From: Anaerolineales bacterium UBA5195
GTDB lineage: Bacteria; Chloroflexota; Anaerolineae; Anaerolineales; Villigracilaceae
Assembly: GCA_002412925.1 (NCBI GenBank)
Contig: DHVZ01000056.1
Span: 111,137-175,136 of the forward strand
Reading direction: 5' to 3'
DNA: 64,000 nucleotides
The notes under the pieces: model-generated
What the model saw: the letters and a program-made list of their open reading frames with translations, nothing else
Told to the model about the DNA's origin: nothing
The model's database searches: none
Translations under genes and position numbers: made by a program
Shown: positions 1-9,189 of the stretch, one piece after another
How positions within the stretch are numbered: position 1 is the first letter of the stretch
How the letters are laid out: every line of letters starts with the position of its first letter

Positions 1-2
1 CA

Positions 3-1196
3 TTGCAAAAGGACCTGGCGCTGGCGCTTTCGGCAGAACGGTTACGAATCGAGGCCCCGGTTCCCGGCCGCTCTTATGTTGGGATCGAAGTGCCCAATAT
101 GCGCTCAGCGCTGGTGCGCTTGCGCCCTATTCTCGAGAGCGAAGTCTTCAACAAAATGACCTCTCCGTTGGCGATTGCCCTGGGGCGCGACGTCTCCGGA
201 CAGCCATTGCTCGCAGACCTGGCCCGAATGCCGCACTTACTCGTTGCCGGACAAACCGGATCGGGGAAATCTGTCTGTATCGCAGCGATAGCAGCCTGCC
301 TGGCGATGAACAACGCCCCCGAAGACATGCGCCTGGTGATGATCGACGCTAAAATGGTCGAACTCCTGCGTTTCAATGGCTTGCCACACCTGCTTGGAAA
401 AGTCGAGACGGATGTCCAGCGTATCATGGGTGTCCTGCGCTGGCTGGTCGTGGAAATGGAACACCGCTACCGGCTGCTCGAAGGCGTTCATGCTCGCGAG
501 ATTGAAGCTTATAATCGCAAAGCCAAACACCGCATCCCGCGCATCGTGGTCATTGTGGATGAGCTTGCCGACCTGATGATGTCGGCTCCCGACCAGACAG
601 AACACAACCTCGTGCGTTTGGCGCAAATGGCGCGGGCCACTGGCATCCATCTTGTGGTCGCCACCCAGCGCCCAAGCACCGATGTAGTGACCGGCCTGAT
701 CAAAGCCAACTTCCCAGCGCGCCTGGCCTTTTCAGTAGCCTCCGGCATCGACAGCCGCGTTATCCTCGATACCACCGGCGCTGAATCCCTGCTTGGCCGC
801 GGCGATATGCTTTTCCAAAACCCCGAGGTGGGCAGCCCCATTCGTTCCCAGGGCGTCTGGGTCACAGACCAGGAAATTGAACGCATCATTGCTTTCTGGC
901 AGAAAATGTCCACAACCGGCAACGAAACACCTCCCTGGGAAACCCTGCTGACCGAACCAGAAGAAGATAGTGATGATGCCCTGGTGGAACAGGCCATCCA
1001 GGTGGTGCGTTCCTCCCAGCGCGCCAGCGCCTCCCTGCTTCAGCGCCGCCTAAGAATTGGCTATCCGCGGGCGGCCCGCCTGCTTGACCAATTGGAGGAG
1101 ATGGGTGTTGTCGGCCCATCCCAAGGCGGCGGGCGCGAAAGGGATGTGCTGCTCGACAGCGACGAGGACGATTCCCCGGAACAACTGGATGATTAA
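3..1196 (+). CDS. ftsK: DNA translocase FtsK/SpoIIIE, C-terminal part (5' end outside the window)
   Basis: This is the motor and DNA-reading part of the septal DNA pump that clears and segregates chromosomes at division. Numbering from the first visible codon, Walker A GQTGSGKS is at about 83-90 and Walker B IVVIVDEL at about 181-188, followed by the TQRPSTDV segment typical of the family. The last ~65 residues (from about 330) form the winged-helix gamma domain that reads oriented chromosome motifs. An acidic tail closes the protein. The membrane-anchor region must lie upstream of the window, so the TTG at 3 is not the real start. Identification is secure. Confidence 0.95.
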   Translation: MQKDLALALSAERLRIEAPVPGRSYVGIEVPNMRSALVRLRPILESEVFNKMTSPLAIALGRDVSGQPLLADLARMPHLLVAGQTGSGKSVCIAAIAACLAMNNAPEDMRLVMIDAKMVELLRFNGLPHLLGKVETDVQRIMGVLRWLVVEMEHRYRLLEGVHAREIEAYNRKAKHRIPRIVVIVDELADLMMSAPDQTEHNLVRLAQMARATGIHLVVATQRPSTDVVTGLIKANFPARLAFSVASGIDSRVILDTTGAESLLGRGDMLFQNPEVGSPIRSQGVWVTDQEIERIIAFWQKMSTTGNETPPWETLLTEPEEDSDDALVEQAIQVVRSSQRASASLLQRRLRIGYPRAARLLDQLEEMGVVGPSQGGGRERDVLLDSDEDDSPEQLDD

Positions 1197-1257
1197 TCAT
1201 CTGGCGACAGATACGAAACCCGGATATTTGTGTTTATTCAGGTGAAGGACAATTTAT

Positions 1258-1291
1258 TTGTAACCCCCCGCCCGCCCGGGCGGGTTTACAA
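1258..1291. terminator. GC-rich inverted repeat between ftsK and the next gene
   Basis: TTGTAA and TTACAA arms flank a perfect CCCGCCCGGGCGGG palindrome. It folds as a strong hairpin on either strand but no T-run follows on the plus strand. It may be a weak terminator or a protein site. The rest of 1197-1314 shows nothing else I can name. Confidence 0.4.
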
Positions 1292-1314
1292 TTCATGAAA
1301 GGGTATATACCTGC

Positions 1315-1926
1315 ATGGAAAAAGCCGTACAGAAATCCAGGACCAAAACTTTCACAGATTTAATGCGTATCCGCTTCAAGGGTGTCCTCGACCCGTTGGG
1401 GGCATTTTTCAACCGTATTGGCGTGACTCCCAACACAATGACCATGCTGGGGCTGCTGGGCAATATTGTTGGCGCCTGGTTTCTCTCACAGGGCAACATG
1501 TTCCTGGGTGGCGTGTTCATGTTGATTTGCACACCTTTCGATGCGCTGGACGGCACGATGGCCCGCCTGCGCGGCGAGGCAAACGAATTTGGCGCTTTTG
1601 TTGACTCGGTCACCGATCGTTATTCGGAATTATTCATCCTGGGCGGACTGTTATACTATTTCACGACACATGACGACCATCTTTCCACAATTGCAGTTTA
1701 TATGGCCGCGGCGGGCTCCGTGCTGGTTTCGTACGTCAAGGCCCGCGCCGATTCGCTCAAGTTTGATGCCAATACCGGTATCCTGACTCGCATGGAGCGT
1801 TATCTTGTGATCGCGCCGCTGCTGCTCTTTAACTTACCGGCAGTTGCGGCCTGGATTGTGGCTGTGCTGGCAAACATCACCGCCCTGCAGCGTATCTGGC
1901 GAGTCCGGCAGCAGGCCAGGCAGTAA
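1315..1926 (+). CDS. CDP-alcohol phosphatidyltransferase (PgsA/PIP-synthase type)
   Basis: An integral membrane enzyme that transfers a phosphatidyl group from CDP-diacylglycerol to an alcohol in phospholipid synthesis. The full family signature is present: D76-x2-D79-G-x2-A83-R84-x8-G93-x3-D97-x3-D101, on a cytoplasmic stretch between hydrophobic segments. The acceptor (glycerol phosphate, inositol phosphate or other) cannot be told from sequence by eye. At 203 residues it has normal length. It is 24 bp upstream of lgt, and the two probably share a transcript serving membrane-lipid metabolism. Confidence 0.88.
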   Translation: MEKAVQKSRTKTFTDLMRIRFKGVLDPLGAFFNRIGVTPNTMTMLGLLGNIVGAWFLSQGNMFLGGVFMLICTPFDALDGTMARLRGEANEFGAFVDSVTDRYSELFILGGLLYYFTTHDDHLSTIAVYMAAAGSVLVSYVKARADSLKFDANTGILTRMERYLVIAPLLLFNLPAVAAWIVAVLANITALQRIWRVRQQARQ

Positions 1927-1950
1927 ACACAATGATAGGAGTTAGTATCA

Positions 1951-2787
1951 ATGCAAATCGCTTTTGACGGTCTTCATTTTGTGTTTTTCGGGATGGAATT
2001 TACGCTATATTATTATGGCGTCATCCTGATGACTGGCGCATTGATGGGCGGCTGGCTGGCATATAGGGAAGCCGCCCGCCGGGGGCATGACCCCGAAATC
2101 GTCTGGGACTTGCTCATCTGGCTGATTGTGGGTGGTGTGATTGGGGCCCGTTTGTGGCACATTTTTACCCCATCGCCTTCCCTGATCGCACAGGGAATCG
2201 ATACGGTCTATTACCTGACCCACCCGCTCGATTTGATCAACCTTCGCCGGGGAGGGCTGGGCATTCCCGGGGCAGTGATTGGCGGGGCCGCAGCCCTGTT
2301 TTTCTTTGCCCGCAAACGCAAACTCAATTTTGTTGAATGGGTGGATATTGCCGCTCCCAGCCTTGCACTCGGCCAGGCGATTGGACGCTGGGGCAATTAT
2401 TTTAACCAGGAAGTTTACGGCGCTCCCACCGATCTGCCGTGGAAAATTTTCATCGACCCTCTTCATCGCCTCTCTGGTTATGCGGATAAGGAATACTACC
2501 ATCCACTTTTCCTGTATGAATCGCTCTGGAACTTGGGGAATATGGCGCTGTTGATCTGGCTCACGCGCCGTTTCCCGGAGAAACTAAAATCTGGCGATGT
2601 GTTTTTGGTCTATCTGGTGGTGTATCCCGTCGGACGGTTCTTACTTGAATTCCTCCGCCTTGATTCGTCGCAGCTGGGCGGTATCAATGCCAATCAGGCA
2701 TTTATGGCCGTTGTGGCAATTCTTGCTGCCCTGGCGCTCTTCTGGAGACATCGGAAAAGCCTCGATCATTCAACCCTTCAACCTTAG
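1951..2787 (+). CDS. lgt: Prolipoprotein diacylglyceryl transferase
   Basis: It transfers diacylglycerol from phosphatidylglycerol to the lipobox cysteine of prolipoproteins, the first step of lipoprotein maturation. The Lgt signature GRWGNYFNQEVYG is at residues 145-157 within a polytopic protein of 278 residues, the usual length. The ATG at 1951 follows a TAGGAGT ribosome site. The partner enzyme lspA is also in this window (54137-54721), and several lipoproteins here (33317, 42436) are likely substrates. Confidence 0.95.
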   Translation: MQIAFDGLHFVFFGMEFTLYYYGVILMTGALMGGWLAYREAARRGHDPEIVWDLLIWLIVGGVIGARLWHIFTPSPSLIAQGIDTVYYLTHPLDLINLRRGGLGIPGAVIGGAAALFFFARKRKLNFVEWVDIAAPSLALGQAIGRWGNYFNQEVYGAPTDLPWKIFIDPLHRLSGYADKEYYHPLFLYESLWNLGNMALLIWLTRRFPEKLKSGDVFLVYLVVYPVGRFLLEFLRLDSSQLGGINANQAFMAVVAILAALALFWRHRKSLDHSTLQP

Positions 2788-2844
2788 CGCCTGGCACTTG
2801 AGCCAAATTCCGTTTTTCGGAAACCGAATAGCTGGTTTATCCTT

Positions 2845-3774
2845 ATGATTCAATGCGAAGACCTGACCAAACATTTTGACTCATTCAAGGCGGTCGAGGC
2901 AGTCAACCTCGAGGTCAAACCCGGTGAAGTGTTGGCGCTGCTCGGGCAGAACGGCGCGGGCAAAACCACTACCGTGCGGATGCTTACCTCGGTCCTCGTG
3001 CCGACACGCGGGTGGGCCAAAGTGGCTGGGTACGATACGGTCAAAAACCCTACGGAGGTGCGCGCCTCGGTGGGAGTATTGACTGAAATGCACGGTCTGT
3101 ATGGCCGCATGACCGGCTACGAATATCTCGATTTTTTCGGGCAAATCTACAGCCTCGATGCAGCCCGCCGCGAAAGACGCTCCAAAGAGTTGCTCGAATA
3201 TTTTGGCCTGGCGCAGGCCGGGTACCGCCGCTCAGGCGAATACTCCAAAGGCATGCGCCAAAAGCTGGCGCTGGCCCGCGCGCTCATTCACGAGCCGCCG
3301 GTTTTGCTGCTCGACGAGCCTACTTCGGCCATGGACCCGGAAAGCGCTCAACTGGTGCGCCACGAGATTGCCCGTCTGCGTTCTTCACAGCGCACCATTG
3401 TGATTTGCACGCATAACCTGGTCGAAGCCGAAATGCTGGCCGATAAAATTGCCATCATCTATCGTGGGCGGATTTTGCTGATGGGCACCCTGGATGAAAT
3501 GCGCCAGAGGCTGCTCGGCCTCGCTGAATATGATGTCAAACTGGCAGGCAAGCACCCGCTGGTTGGTTTGCAGATGCCAGATGGGGTGAAACTGCTGGAT
3601 GTCTGGGAAGACGGATTCCGCTATCGCGTTGAAAATCCGGTTTTGTCGAATCCGCTTATTCTTCGGCAATTATTCCAATCCAACCTGCCGGTCGTGGCGG
3701 TGCAGGAAGTGCCGCGCACCCTGGAAATGTTATATCTCAAGGCAATGGTGCAGGCCGCGGAAGGTGTACTATGA
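2845..3774 (+). CDS. ABC transporter ATP-binding protein, NatA/CcmA type
   Basis: The ATPase of an ABC-2 transporter. Walker A GQNGAGKT is at 34-41, an atypical signature YSKGMRQK at 133-140 and Walker B LLLDEP at 154-159, followed by the D-loop and the H-loop histidine in CTHN. A ~90-residue C-terminal extension follows, as in many drug or Na+ export ATPases. Its stop overlaps the ATG of the permease gene (ATGA), so the two are translationally coupled. Substrate unknown. Confidence 0.9.
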   Translation: MIQCEDLTKHFDSFKAVEAVNLEVKPGEVLALLGQNGAGKTTTVRMLTSVLVPTRGWAKVAGYDTVKNPTEVRASVGVLTEMHGLYGRMTGYEYLDFFGQIYSLDAARRERRSKELLEYFGLAQAGYRRSGEYSKGMRQKLALARALIHEPPVLLLDEPTSAMDPESAQLVRHEIARLRSSQRTIVICTHNLVEAEMLADKIAIIYRGRILLMGTLDEMRQRLLGLAEYDVKLAGKHPLVGLQMPDGVKLLDVWEDGFRYRVENPVLSNPLILRQLFQSNLPVVAVQEVPRTLEMLYLKAMVQAAEGVL

Positions 3775-5312
3775 GGCGTTTAGGGCCTGCCTGGCTGGTG
3801 GCGAGACGCGAACTTATCGACCAGATGCGCGATTGGCGTATCCTGCTCCCAATGATCATTTTGACCATTTTTTTTCCATATCTGATGAATGTGGCCGCCA
3901 AAACAACGGTGGACTATGTTAACCAGTATGGAGCCAACCTGATTGCCGAGCGCCTGTTGCCCTTCCTGATCCTGGTGGTCGGGTATTTCCCGGTCACTGT
4001 CTCGCTGGTGGTGGCGCTCGAGTCTTTTGTGGGCGAAAAGGAACGCGGCACCATCGAACCTTTGCTCACCAGCCCCCTGGTCGACGAACATCTTTACCTG
4101 GGCAAGTTGATGGCCGGGACGATTGTGCCACTGACGGTGAGCTACATTGGCATTGCGCTTTACATGGGCGGCCTGATCTGGCAAGGGATTAAATGGCCTG
4201 AGTGGGGCTTTATCATCCAAACACTGGCGCTGACAGCGGTGCAAACCTTGCTGATGGTCAGCGCAGCGATTGTGATTTCCACCCAGTCGACCACCGTCAG
4301 GGCCGCCAACCTGCTGGCCTCCTTTATCGTTATTCCAATCGCCCTGCTGATCCAGGGTGAAAGCGCGCTGATGTTCTGGGGCACCAACGATGTGCTCTGG
4401 CTGGCTGTTCTGGGAGTGGCCATCATGAGTGCCCTCGTTATCCGCCTGGGAATTGTGCACTTCAAGCGTGAGAGCCTTTTGGGACGCGAAATCGATGTGC
4501 TTAATCTGGGTTGGGCCTGGCAGACGTTTTGGGTGGCTTTAACCGGTTCCAACAGGCCCTTTGGATTTACCCGCTACCTGCGCGCCATCTGGAAGCACCG
4601 CCGCGGCCAGGAGGCTGAAACCATTTCCCTGCGCGAGGCCCTCTGGCTGGATTGGAACGGCCTGTTACGTTGGTACCGCGAAGATGTCGCCCTGACGCTG
4701 AGACATTTGGCGCCCACTTTTTGGATCACGTTGGCCATTGGCGTGGCGGCCATCCTGCTGACCTTCATTTACGTTGATGCCAACCTGCCAAAGACGCTCC
4801 TGCCAAGAGAAGAGCTTAAAGAGGCGACGAAAGCCATCCGCGGCTTTTTAATGGATGATGGTTCCGGGGGCATTTCATCGACAATGCTTTTCTGGCACAA
4901 CCTGCGCGCCGAACTGGTCATCATGGTCTTGGGGATTTTCTCTTTTGGCGTATTGAGTACGCTGGCCTTCATTGGCAACTTTGCCCTGGTTGGCGGCGTA
5001 CTGGGCGCTGTCCAGTTGGTGGGGATTTCTCCCTGGCTGATCTTCGCTGCAGGCATCCTGCCGCATGGGATTGTGGAGCTGCCCTCGATTATCTTGCTCA
5101 GCGCCGTCGTTTTACACATGGGCCTGCGCCTGGTAACCCCCGAGGAGGGCCGCTCGATAGGCGAAACCATGATCGTGACCTTTGCCGAAGTTATTAAAAT
5201 TTTAATTGCAATCTGCATCCCGCTTCTTATCCTGGCTGCGCTGATCGAAGCCAACCTGACACCGCGCATCCTCCTGTCGGTGGTCGGGCGTTCCCTCGAC
5301 CTTGAACCCTGA
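3771..5312 (+). CDS. ABC-2 permease fused to a SpoIIM (DUF95) domain
   Basis: A 513-residue membrane protein with two parts. Residues ~1-260 are an ABC-2/NatB-type permease: an N-terminal cytoplasmic helix, a first membrane segment, the diagnostic EKERGTIEPLLTSPL stretch at 89-103, then about five more membrane segments. After a ~50-residue cytoplasmic linker, residues ~315-505 match the stage II sporulation protein M family, with GILPHGIVELPSI at about 438-450 and four or five membrane segments. The two families are usually separate proteins, although a SpoIIM gene often neighbours ABC-2 genes. No sporulation gene is nearby, so the SpoIIM part probably has an envelope role tied to this transporter. 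Confidence 0.85.
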   Translation: MRRLGPAWLVARRELIDQMRDWRILLPMIILTIFFPYLMNVAAKTTVDYVNQYGANLIAERLLPFLILVVGYFPVTVSLVVALESFVGEKERGTIEPLLTSPLVDEHLYLGKLMAGTIVPLTVSYIGIALYMGGLIWQGIKWPEWGFIIQTLALTAVQTLLMVSAAIVISTQSTTVRAANLLASFIVIPIALLIQGESALMFWGTNDVLWLAVLGVAIMSALVIRLGIVHFKRESLLGREIDVLNLGWAWQTFWVALTGSNRPFGFTRYLRAIWKHRRGQEAETISLREALWLDWNGLLRWYREDVALTLRHLAPTFWITLAIGVAAILLTFIYVDANLPKTLLPREELKEATKAIRGFLMDDGSGGISSTMLFWHNLRAELVIMVLGIFSFGVLSTLAFIGNFALVGGVLGAVQLVGISPWLIFAAGILPHGIVELPSIILLSAVVLHMGLRLVTPEEGRSIGETMIVTFAEVIKILIAICIPLLILAALIEANLTPRILLSVVGRSLDLEP

Positions 5313-6070
5313 TGACCAGGCTAATCGTCCTTGGTTCTTCCAATGCGATTCCCTCGGTGGATCATGAAAACACCCACCTGGCGCTTACATCCCCTAAACG
5401 CACCGTATTGATCGACTGTGTTTCAAACCCGGTTATCCGACTGGAACAGGCCGGGGTAGATGTCAACGCCGTCACTGATATTATCCTGACCCATTTCCAC
5501 CCTGACCATGTCTCGGGTGTGCCGTTGCTCTTGATGGATATGTGGTTGATGGGTCGCCGCCAACCTTTGAATATTTATGGCCTGCATTACACCCTCGACC
5601 GCATGGAGACCATGATGGGTCTTTACGGTTGGATCGAGTGGCCCAACTTCTTCACTGTCAATTTTTGCCGCGTTCCCGCAGATGATATGGCAATTGTTTT
5701 CGAAGGGCCAGATATGTGCGTCTACTCTTCTCCGGCAAAGCACTTTTTGCCAAATATCAGCCTGCGCATCGAGCTTAAGGGCGGCAAAAAAAGCCTGGCG
5801 TATTCTTGTGATACCGAACCTTGCCAGGCAGTCTTCGACCTGGCGCGCGGGGTGGATGTGCTGCTGCACGAGGCCTCAGGGAACTTCATGGGGCATTCTT
5901 CCGCGGCCCAGGCCGGGGAGGTGGCCCGGCAGGCCGGGGTGAGAACTTTATACCTGATCCACTATCCAACAGGGCGTTATGCCTCTGGCGATCTGGTGGC
6001 CGAGGCAAAGGCCCGTTTCGAGGGTGAAGTAAAGTTGGCTGTCGATTTCATGCAAATCAACCTGGATTAA
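5312..6070 (+). CDS. Metallo-beta-lactamase-fold hydrolase, RNase Z-like
   Basis: A 252-residue metal-dependent hydrolase. The zinc motif HFHPDH is at residues 61-66 and further conserved Asp and His residues lie near CDTEP and LIHYP. The overall order (short N-terminal strand GSSNAIP, then the HxHxDH loop) is that of RNase Z/ElaC-like and related phosphodiesterases. The exosite arm of true tRNase Z is not evident, so the substrate is open. The ATG overlaps the preceding stop (TGATG), placing it in the transporter operon. Confidence 0.8.
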   Translation: MTRLIVLGSSNAIPSVDHENTHLALTSPKRTVLIDCVSNPVIRLEQAGVDVNAVTDIILTHFHPDHVSGVPLLLMDMWLMGRRQPLNIYGLHYTLDRMETMMGLYGWIEWPNFFTVNFCRVPADDMAIVFEGPDMCVYSSPAKHFLPNISLRIELKGGKKSLAYSCDTEPCQAVFDLARGVDVLLHEASGNFMGHSSAAQAGEVARQAGVRTLYLIHYPTGRYASGDLVAEAKARFEGEVKLAVDFMQINLD

Positions 6071-6116
6071 TTTAGAAAGGCGCAATCTCCACGAAACGAG
6101 ATTGCGCCTTTCTAAA
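6071..6116. terminator. Bidirectional terminator
   Basis: A perfect 19-bp stem (TTTAGAAAGGCGCAATCTC and its complement) with an 8-nt loop lies between convergent genes. The outer A/T pairs give a U-run in either direction, so it probably ends both the plus-strand operon and the minus-strand HNH gene. Confidence 0.85.
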
Positions 6117-6155
6117 CTCTTCGCCAACGGGTGGCAAGCCAGTCAGAGTGCCTTT

Positions 6156-6659
6156 TTACCAGCCTGCGATAAAAGGCACCCATTCTACATTTTCAGGAAG
6201 GTGCCGTTCGAAAATATAGCGCGCGCTGGCAGGAGGTTCGCGTGGAATGGCCATCAGCGCCATGCGCGATTCTTCCAGCCGCCGCCCTCCCTTTTGATGG
6301 TTGCACGTCGAACAGGCCGTCACCACGTTTGTCCAAATATGCATCCCGCCCAGATGGCGCGGCAAGACGTGGTCAATGGTCAAGTTGAGCACCTTCCGCC
6401 CGCAATACTGGCAGGTATAATTATCCCTGCGAAAAACCTCGCGGCGGCTCAATTTGATGTGAGGGCGCGGGCGCTGGATCATGTGCTCGAGCCGGATGAC
6501 GGATGGAAGCGGGAAGGTTTGCGAAACCGTCTGAATGACGCCCCGGCCATTGGCAATCAACGCGGCCTTGCCATCGAGCATCATCCCGATCGCCCGGCGC
6601 GAGTTGCACACATTGATTGGCTCAAAATTGGCATTGAGCACCAGAACAAGCTCATCCAT
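6156..6659 (-). CDS. HNH endonuclease family protein
   Basis: A 167-residue protein with a complete HNH nuclease fold in its second half. Zinc-binding C83 and C86 (CQYC) and C116 and C119 (CSTC) frame the catalytic DH at 96-97, the Asn at 111 and H121. The N-terminal ~60 residues (LVLNANFEPINVCNSRRAI) match the stand-alone HNH proteins widespread in Chloroflexota, Deinococcus and cyanobacteria, whose role is not established. It has its own promoter and no restriction or phage neighbours. Confidence 0.88.
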   Translation of the reverse strand: MDELVLVLNANFEPINVCNSRRAIGMMLDGKAALIANGRGVIQTVSQTFPLPSVIRLEHMIQRPRPHIKLSRREVFRRDNYTCQYCGRKVLNLTIDHVLPRHLGGMHIWTNVVTACSTCNHQKGGRRLEESRMALMAIPREPPASARYIFERHLPENVEWVPFIAGW

Positions 6660-6680
6660 GGCTTCTCCGTAACGTGTCGA

Positions 6681-6709
6681 ATTATACTGCTGCTTCTGGC
6701 GGATGTCAG
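6681..6709 (-). promoter_or_regulatory. Promoter for the HNH gene
   Basis: On the minus strand CTGACA (6709-6704) and TATAAT (6686-6681) are separated by exactly 17 bp. A GGAG ribosome site follows before the ATG at 6659. This is a near-consensus housekeeping-sigma promoter. Confidence 0.75.
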
Positions 6710-6721
6710 CTTGATCTTGTT

Positions 6722-6826
6722 AGGCTCTTTGGGAATCTCTGTGGAAACCCAGCAATCTTCAAGGGTTAGAATCAGAAGTTCACGAAACATCTCACAGACG
6801 CTCGATTTCAACTTTCGTAAGCTACC
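6722..6826 (-). repeat. Dispersed intergenic repeat, copy 1 (degenerate)
   Basis: On the minus strand it starts with GGTAGCTTACGAAAGTTGAA and ends with the GGAAT/CCCAAAGAGCC block shared with the other copies. The central GCATTTTGGGGT arms are lost here. Family members lie at 27007, 36304, 45481, 48353, 53164, 60511 and 62532. Confidence 0.5.
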
Positions 6827-6846
6827 GAGAATCATTTGGAGGCAAG

Positions 6847-7749
6847 GTGAATATCCTCATTTCTGGCGGCACAGGTTTTATCGGTTCGGCGCTGACCCGT
6901 TCCTTGCTTGCCGATGGACACGGCATTTGGGTGTTGACTCGCAACCCGGCCCGGGCGCACCTGCCGAAGGGGGTCCAACCTGTCCGCTGGGATGGGCTTA
7001 CCAGCCAGGGCTGGATCGGTATATTCTCCCAGATGGATGCCGTCGTCAACCTGGCGGGCGAAAGCGTGGGAAAATGGCCCTGGACACAACAACGTAAGAA
7101 TCTTATTCGTGACAGCCGCGTGGACGCGGGGCGCGCAATCGCCGATGCTTTCCAAAAAGCGGATAAAAAACCAGCCGTGCTGATCCAGTCTTCTGGGGTG
7201 GGTTATTATGGTCCCTGCGGGAAAGAGGCGGTGGCTGAAGATTCTCCTGCCGGCAACGATTTTATGGCAACTGTCGCCCTGAATTGGGAAGCCTCCTCAC
7301 GCATCGTCGATTCGTTGGGCGTGCGGCGGGTGATTATCCGCACAGCCCTCGTGCTGGATGCCCGCCAGGGTGTGCTGCCCCTGATGGCTCTGCCCGTGCG
7401 TTTTGGGGCGGGCGGGCCGCTTGGCAGCGGTGCGCAGGGCGTTTCATGGATCCACATCGATGATGAAGTCCGCGCCATTCGTTATTTGCTGGAAAACGAC
7501 AAGGCGCGCGGCGCATTCAACCTTTCTGCCCCAAACCCTTTGTCCAACGCAGATTTCATCCGCGCCCTGGCCCAGGCCCTCACACGTCCATACTGGATAC
7601 CCGCCCCGGCATTCTTGCTAAAAATGGCATTGGGAGAAATGGGCACCCTGTTGCTCGACGGGCAGTTCGCTATTCCCCAGCGGCTGGTCAATCTCGGGTT
7701 TGTATTTCGCTTCGAAACCGTTCAGGAAGCCTTTCACGACTTATTCTAA
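6847..7749 (+). CDS. TIGR01777-family NAD(P)-dependent epimerase-like protein (YfcH/SULA type)
   Basis: A 300-residue extended short-chain dehydrogenase fold. The nucleotide-binding GGTGFIG is at 7-13, the NLAGE motif at about 68-72, and SSGVGYYG at 115-122 supplies the active-site Tyr region. A DUF1731-like C-terminal end carries the LLLDGQ stretch. This family has no firm physiological reaction. The start is GTG at 6847, chosen because GGAGG lies 4 nt upstream. Confidence 0.88.
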   Translation: MNILISGGTGFIGSALTRSLLADGHGIWVLTRNPARAHLPKGVQPVRWDGLTSQGWIGIFSQMDAVVNLAGESVGKWPWTQQRKNLIRDSRVDAGRAIADAFQKADKKPAVLIQSSGVGYYGPCGKEAVAEDSPAGNDFMATVALNWEASSRIVDSLGVRRVIIRTALVLDARQGVLPLMALPVRFGAGGPLGSGAQGVSWIHIDDEVRAIRYLLENDKARGAFNLSAPNPLSNADFIRALAQALTRPYWIPAPAFLLKMALGEMGTLLLDGQFAIPQRLVNLGFVFRFETVQEAFHDLF

Positions 7750-7760
7750 ATGGCTGAAAG

Positions 7761-7769
7761 TGCTATACT
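7761..7769 (+). promoter_or_regulatory. Extended -10 promoter
   Basis: TGCTATACT matches an extended -10 element 55 bp before the start of the next gene. No clear -35 is seen. Confidence 0.45.
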
Positions 7770-7824
7770 ATTTCTGAGGCCAACCGCATAATTCGGGACA
7801 TTCATACCTGCCGAGGAGCGATTG

Positions 7825-9186
7825 ATGCAGTTCGGAACCGTCCAGAAGCTGATTTCAATTTTCAATCAGAGTTTCCATGAATTGGGGGTTTCTGTTTCCC
7901 TGGAAAAACTGGAAGACTTATCTGTGACGATCCACCGCGCCATGACAGTCCAGACGCGTCATTTTCACACCCTCGAGCACGTCTTTACTTTTGTCGATCC
8001 AAACAATGCCATTCGCTCACTGGCAGCCCTGTACCATGATATTGTCTATCTCCAAGTAGATCTGGGATTCTCTCCGCCAATCTGGGAATTGATCTCACCC
8101 TACATCCGCCAGGAAAATGGGGAATTCCATATGGCCGAGAATATTTTACCGGATGACCGTAACGTTGCCATGACCCTTGAGGTCTTCGACTTGCGCCCTG
8201 GCCAGAAGCTCTCCTCTGTGACTGCGCTGAACGAGTTCTTAAGCGCCCTGGTGATGATTAAGCAACTGGGCGGTTTTGTGCCTGAAAAAGACCTACTTGG
8301 CATGTCTGTCTGCATCGAGGCCACCATCCCCTTCCGCGGATCTACGGCAGATGGCAAGAGTCCTTTCGAGGTGATGGAGGCGCGGCTTGCGAGGATCATT
8401 AAGCGCTATGGGCTGGATCTTCCCGACGAAGAAGTGGTCGAAACCATTAAAACAGCAGTTATTTTTGCCAATAAAGATATCGAAAACTTTGCCGAATCTG
8501 ATCCCGGCCGTTTCCTCGATAATACCTGGAAATTACTACCCGAAACCAATGCCGCGCTGCGCCTGCCCGACGTCTATTCTCTCGCCACCTATCGGCAGGC
8601 CCTGCAAAAAATGGATGCTTTTTTCAGGAACCTGGATGTAAACACGGTTTTCAGTCAATACCGGGGCGTTCCTTCGGATGATGATTACAACCAGATGGTA
8701 CAGCTGGCCAGCAATAACCTCCAAATTGCATGCCAATACCTGGGCATAAAAATCCTGGGGATAACCATCCTGGAAGCCTTGGCAAAAGCCACCGGCGGCG
8801 ATGCGCCGCTTTCCCTCTTCATGGGCGATATTCCCCGTGAGGGCATCAGCATTAAACGCCTTGAGTATTACCTGCCCGAACTCGACGATGCTCCCTGGGT
8901 TGATCATGGCTCCGTCATCTACCAATTGCTTGAATCTGGCCGATCCAGCGAGGCCAGTTTCGACATGAAAAACTCGCCTCTTTCGCTTTTTGTTTACAAG
9001 ACTACCCCGCCAGAGAAAATTGCGTACTATCTGCAACGCGCGCAGAAATTCTACAAAGGGACGCTTTCTCCGGCAAAATTTTTACAGGCAATCGATCCTT
9101 CAATCGTTCAGCCAATTGCGCGAGCCAGCTCCATCATGGTTTACACCCGCCGACAGGCGCTGCTTCAGTATGCCGGGGATGAATAA
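7825..9186 (+). CDS. Uncharacterised protein with an N-terminal HD-like motif
   Basis: A soluble protein of 453 residues. The N-terminal third has H46-x-H48 and H52 in RHFHTLEH, and H71-D72 in ALYHDIVY. This pattern resembles the predicted HD-superfamily metal-dependent phosphohydrolases (COG4339-like), but I see no match for the rest. I chose the ATG at 7825 over the TTG at 7822 because GAGGAG sits 7 nt upstream of it. The next gene follows after 3 bp, so they form an operon. A nucleotide hydrolase role is only a suggestion. Confidence 0.65.
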   Translation: MQFGTVQKLISIFNQSFHELGVSVSLEKLEDLSVTIHRAMTVQTRHFHTLEHVFTFVDPNNAIRSLAALYHDIVYLQVDLGFSPPIWELISPYIRQENGEFHMAENILPDDRNVAMTLEVFDLRPGQKLSSVTALNEFLSALVMIKQLGGFVPEKDLLGMSVCIEATIPFRGSTADGKSPFEVMEARLARIIKRYGLDLPDEEVVETIKTAVIFANKDIENFAESDPGRFLDNTWKLLPETNAALRLPDVYSLATYRQALQKMDAFFRNLDVNTVFSQYRGVPSDDDYNQMVQLASNNLQIACQYLGIKILGITILEALAKATGGDAPLSLFMGDIPREGISIKRLEYYLPELDDAPWVDHGSVIYQLLESGRSSEASFDMKNSPLSLFVYKTTPPEKIAYYLQRAQKFYKGTLSPAKFLQAIDPSIVQPIARASSIMVYTRRQALLQYAGDE

Positions 9187-9189
9187 ACC

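Noticed and set aside
6102..7097. A 331-codon plus-strand open frame
   Set aside because: It runs antisense across the HNH gene and its promoter and into the epimerase gene, both of which have clear motifs and starts.
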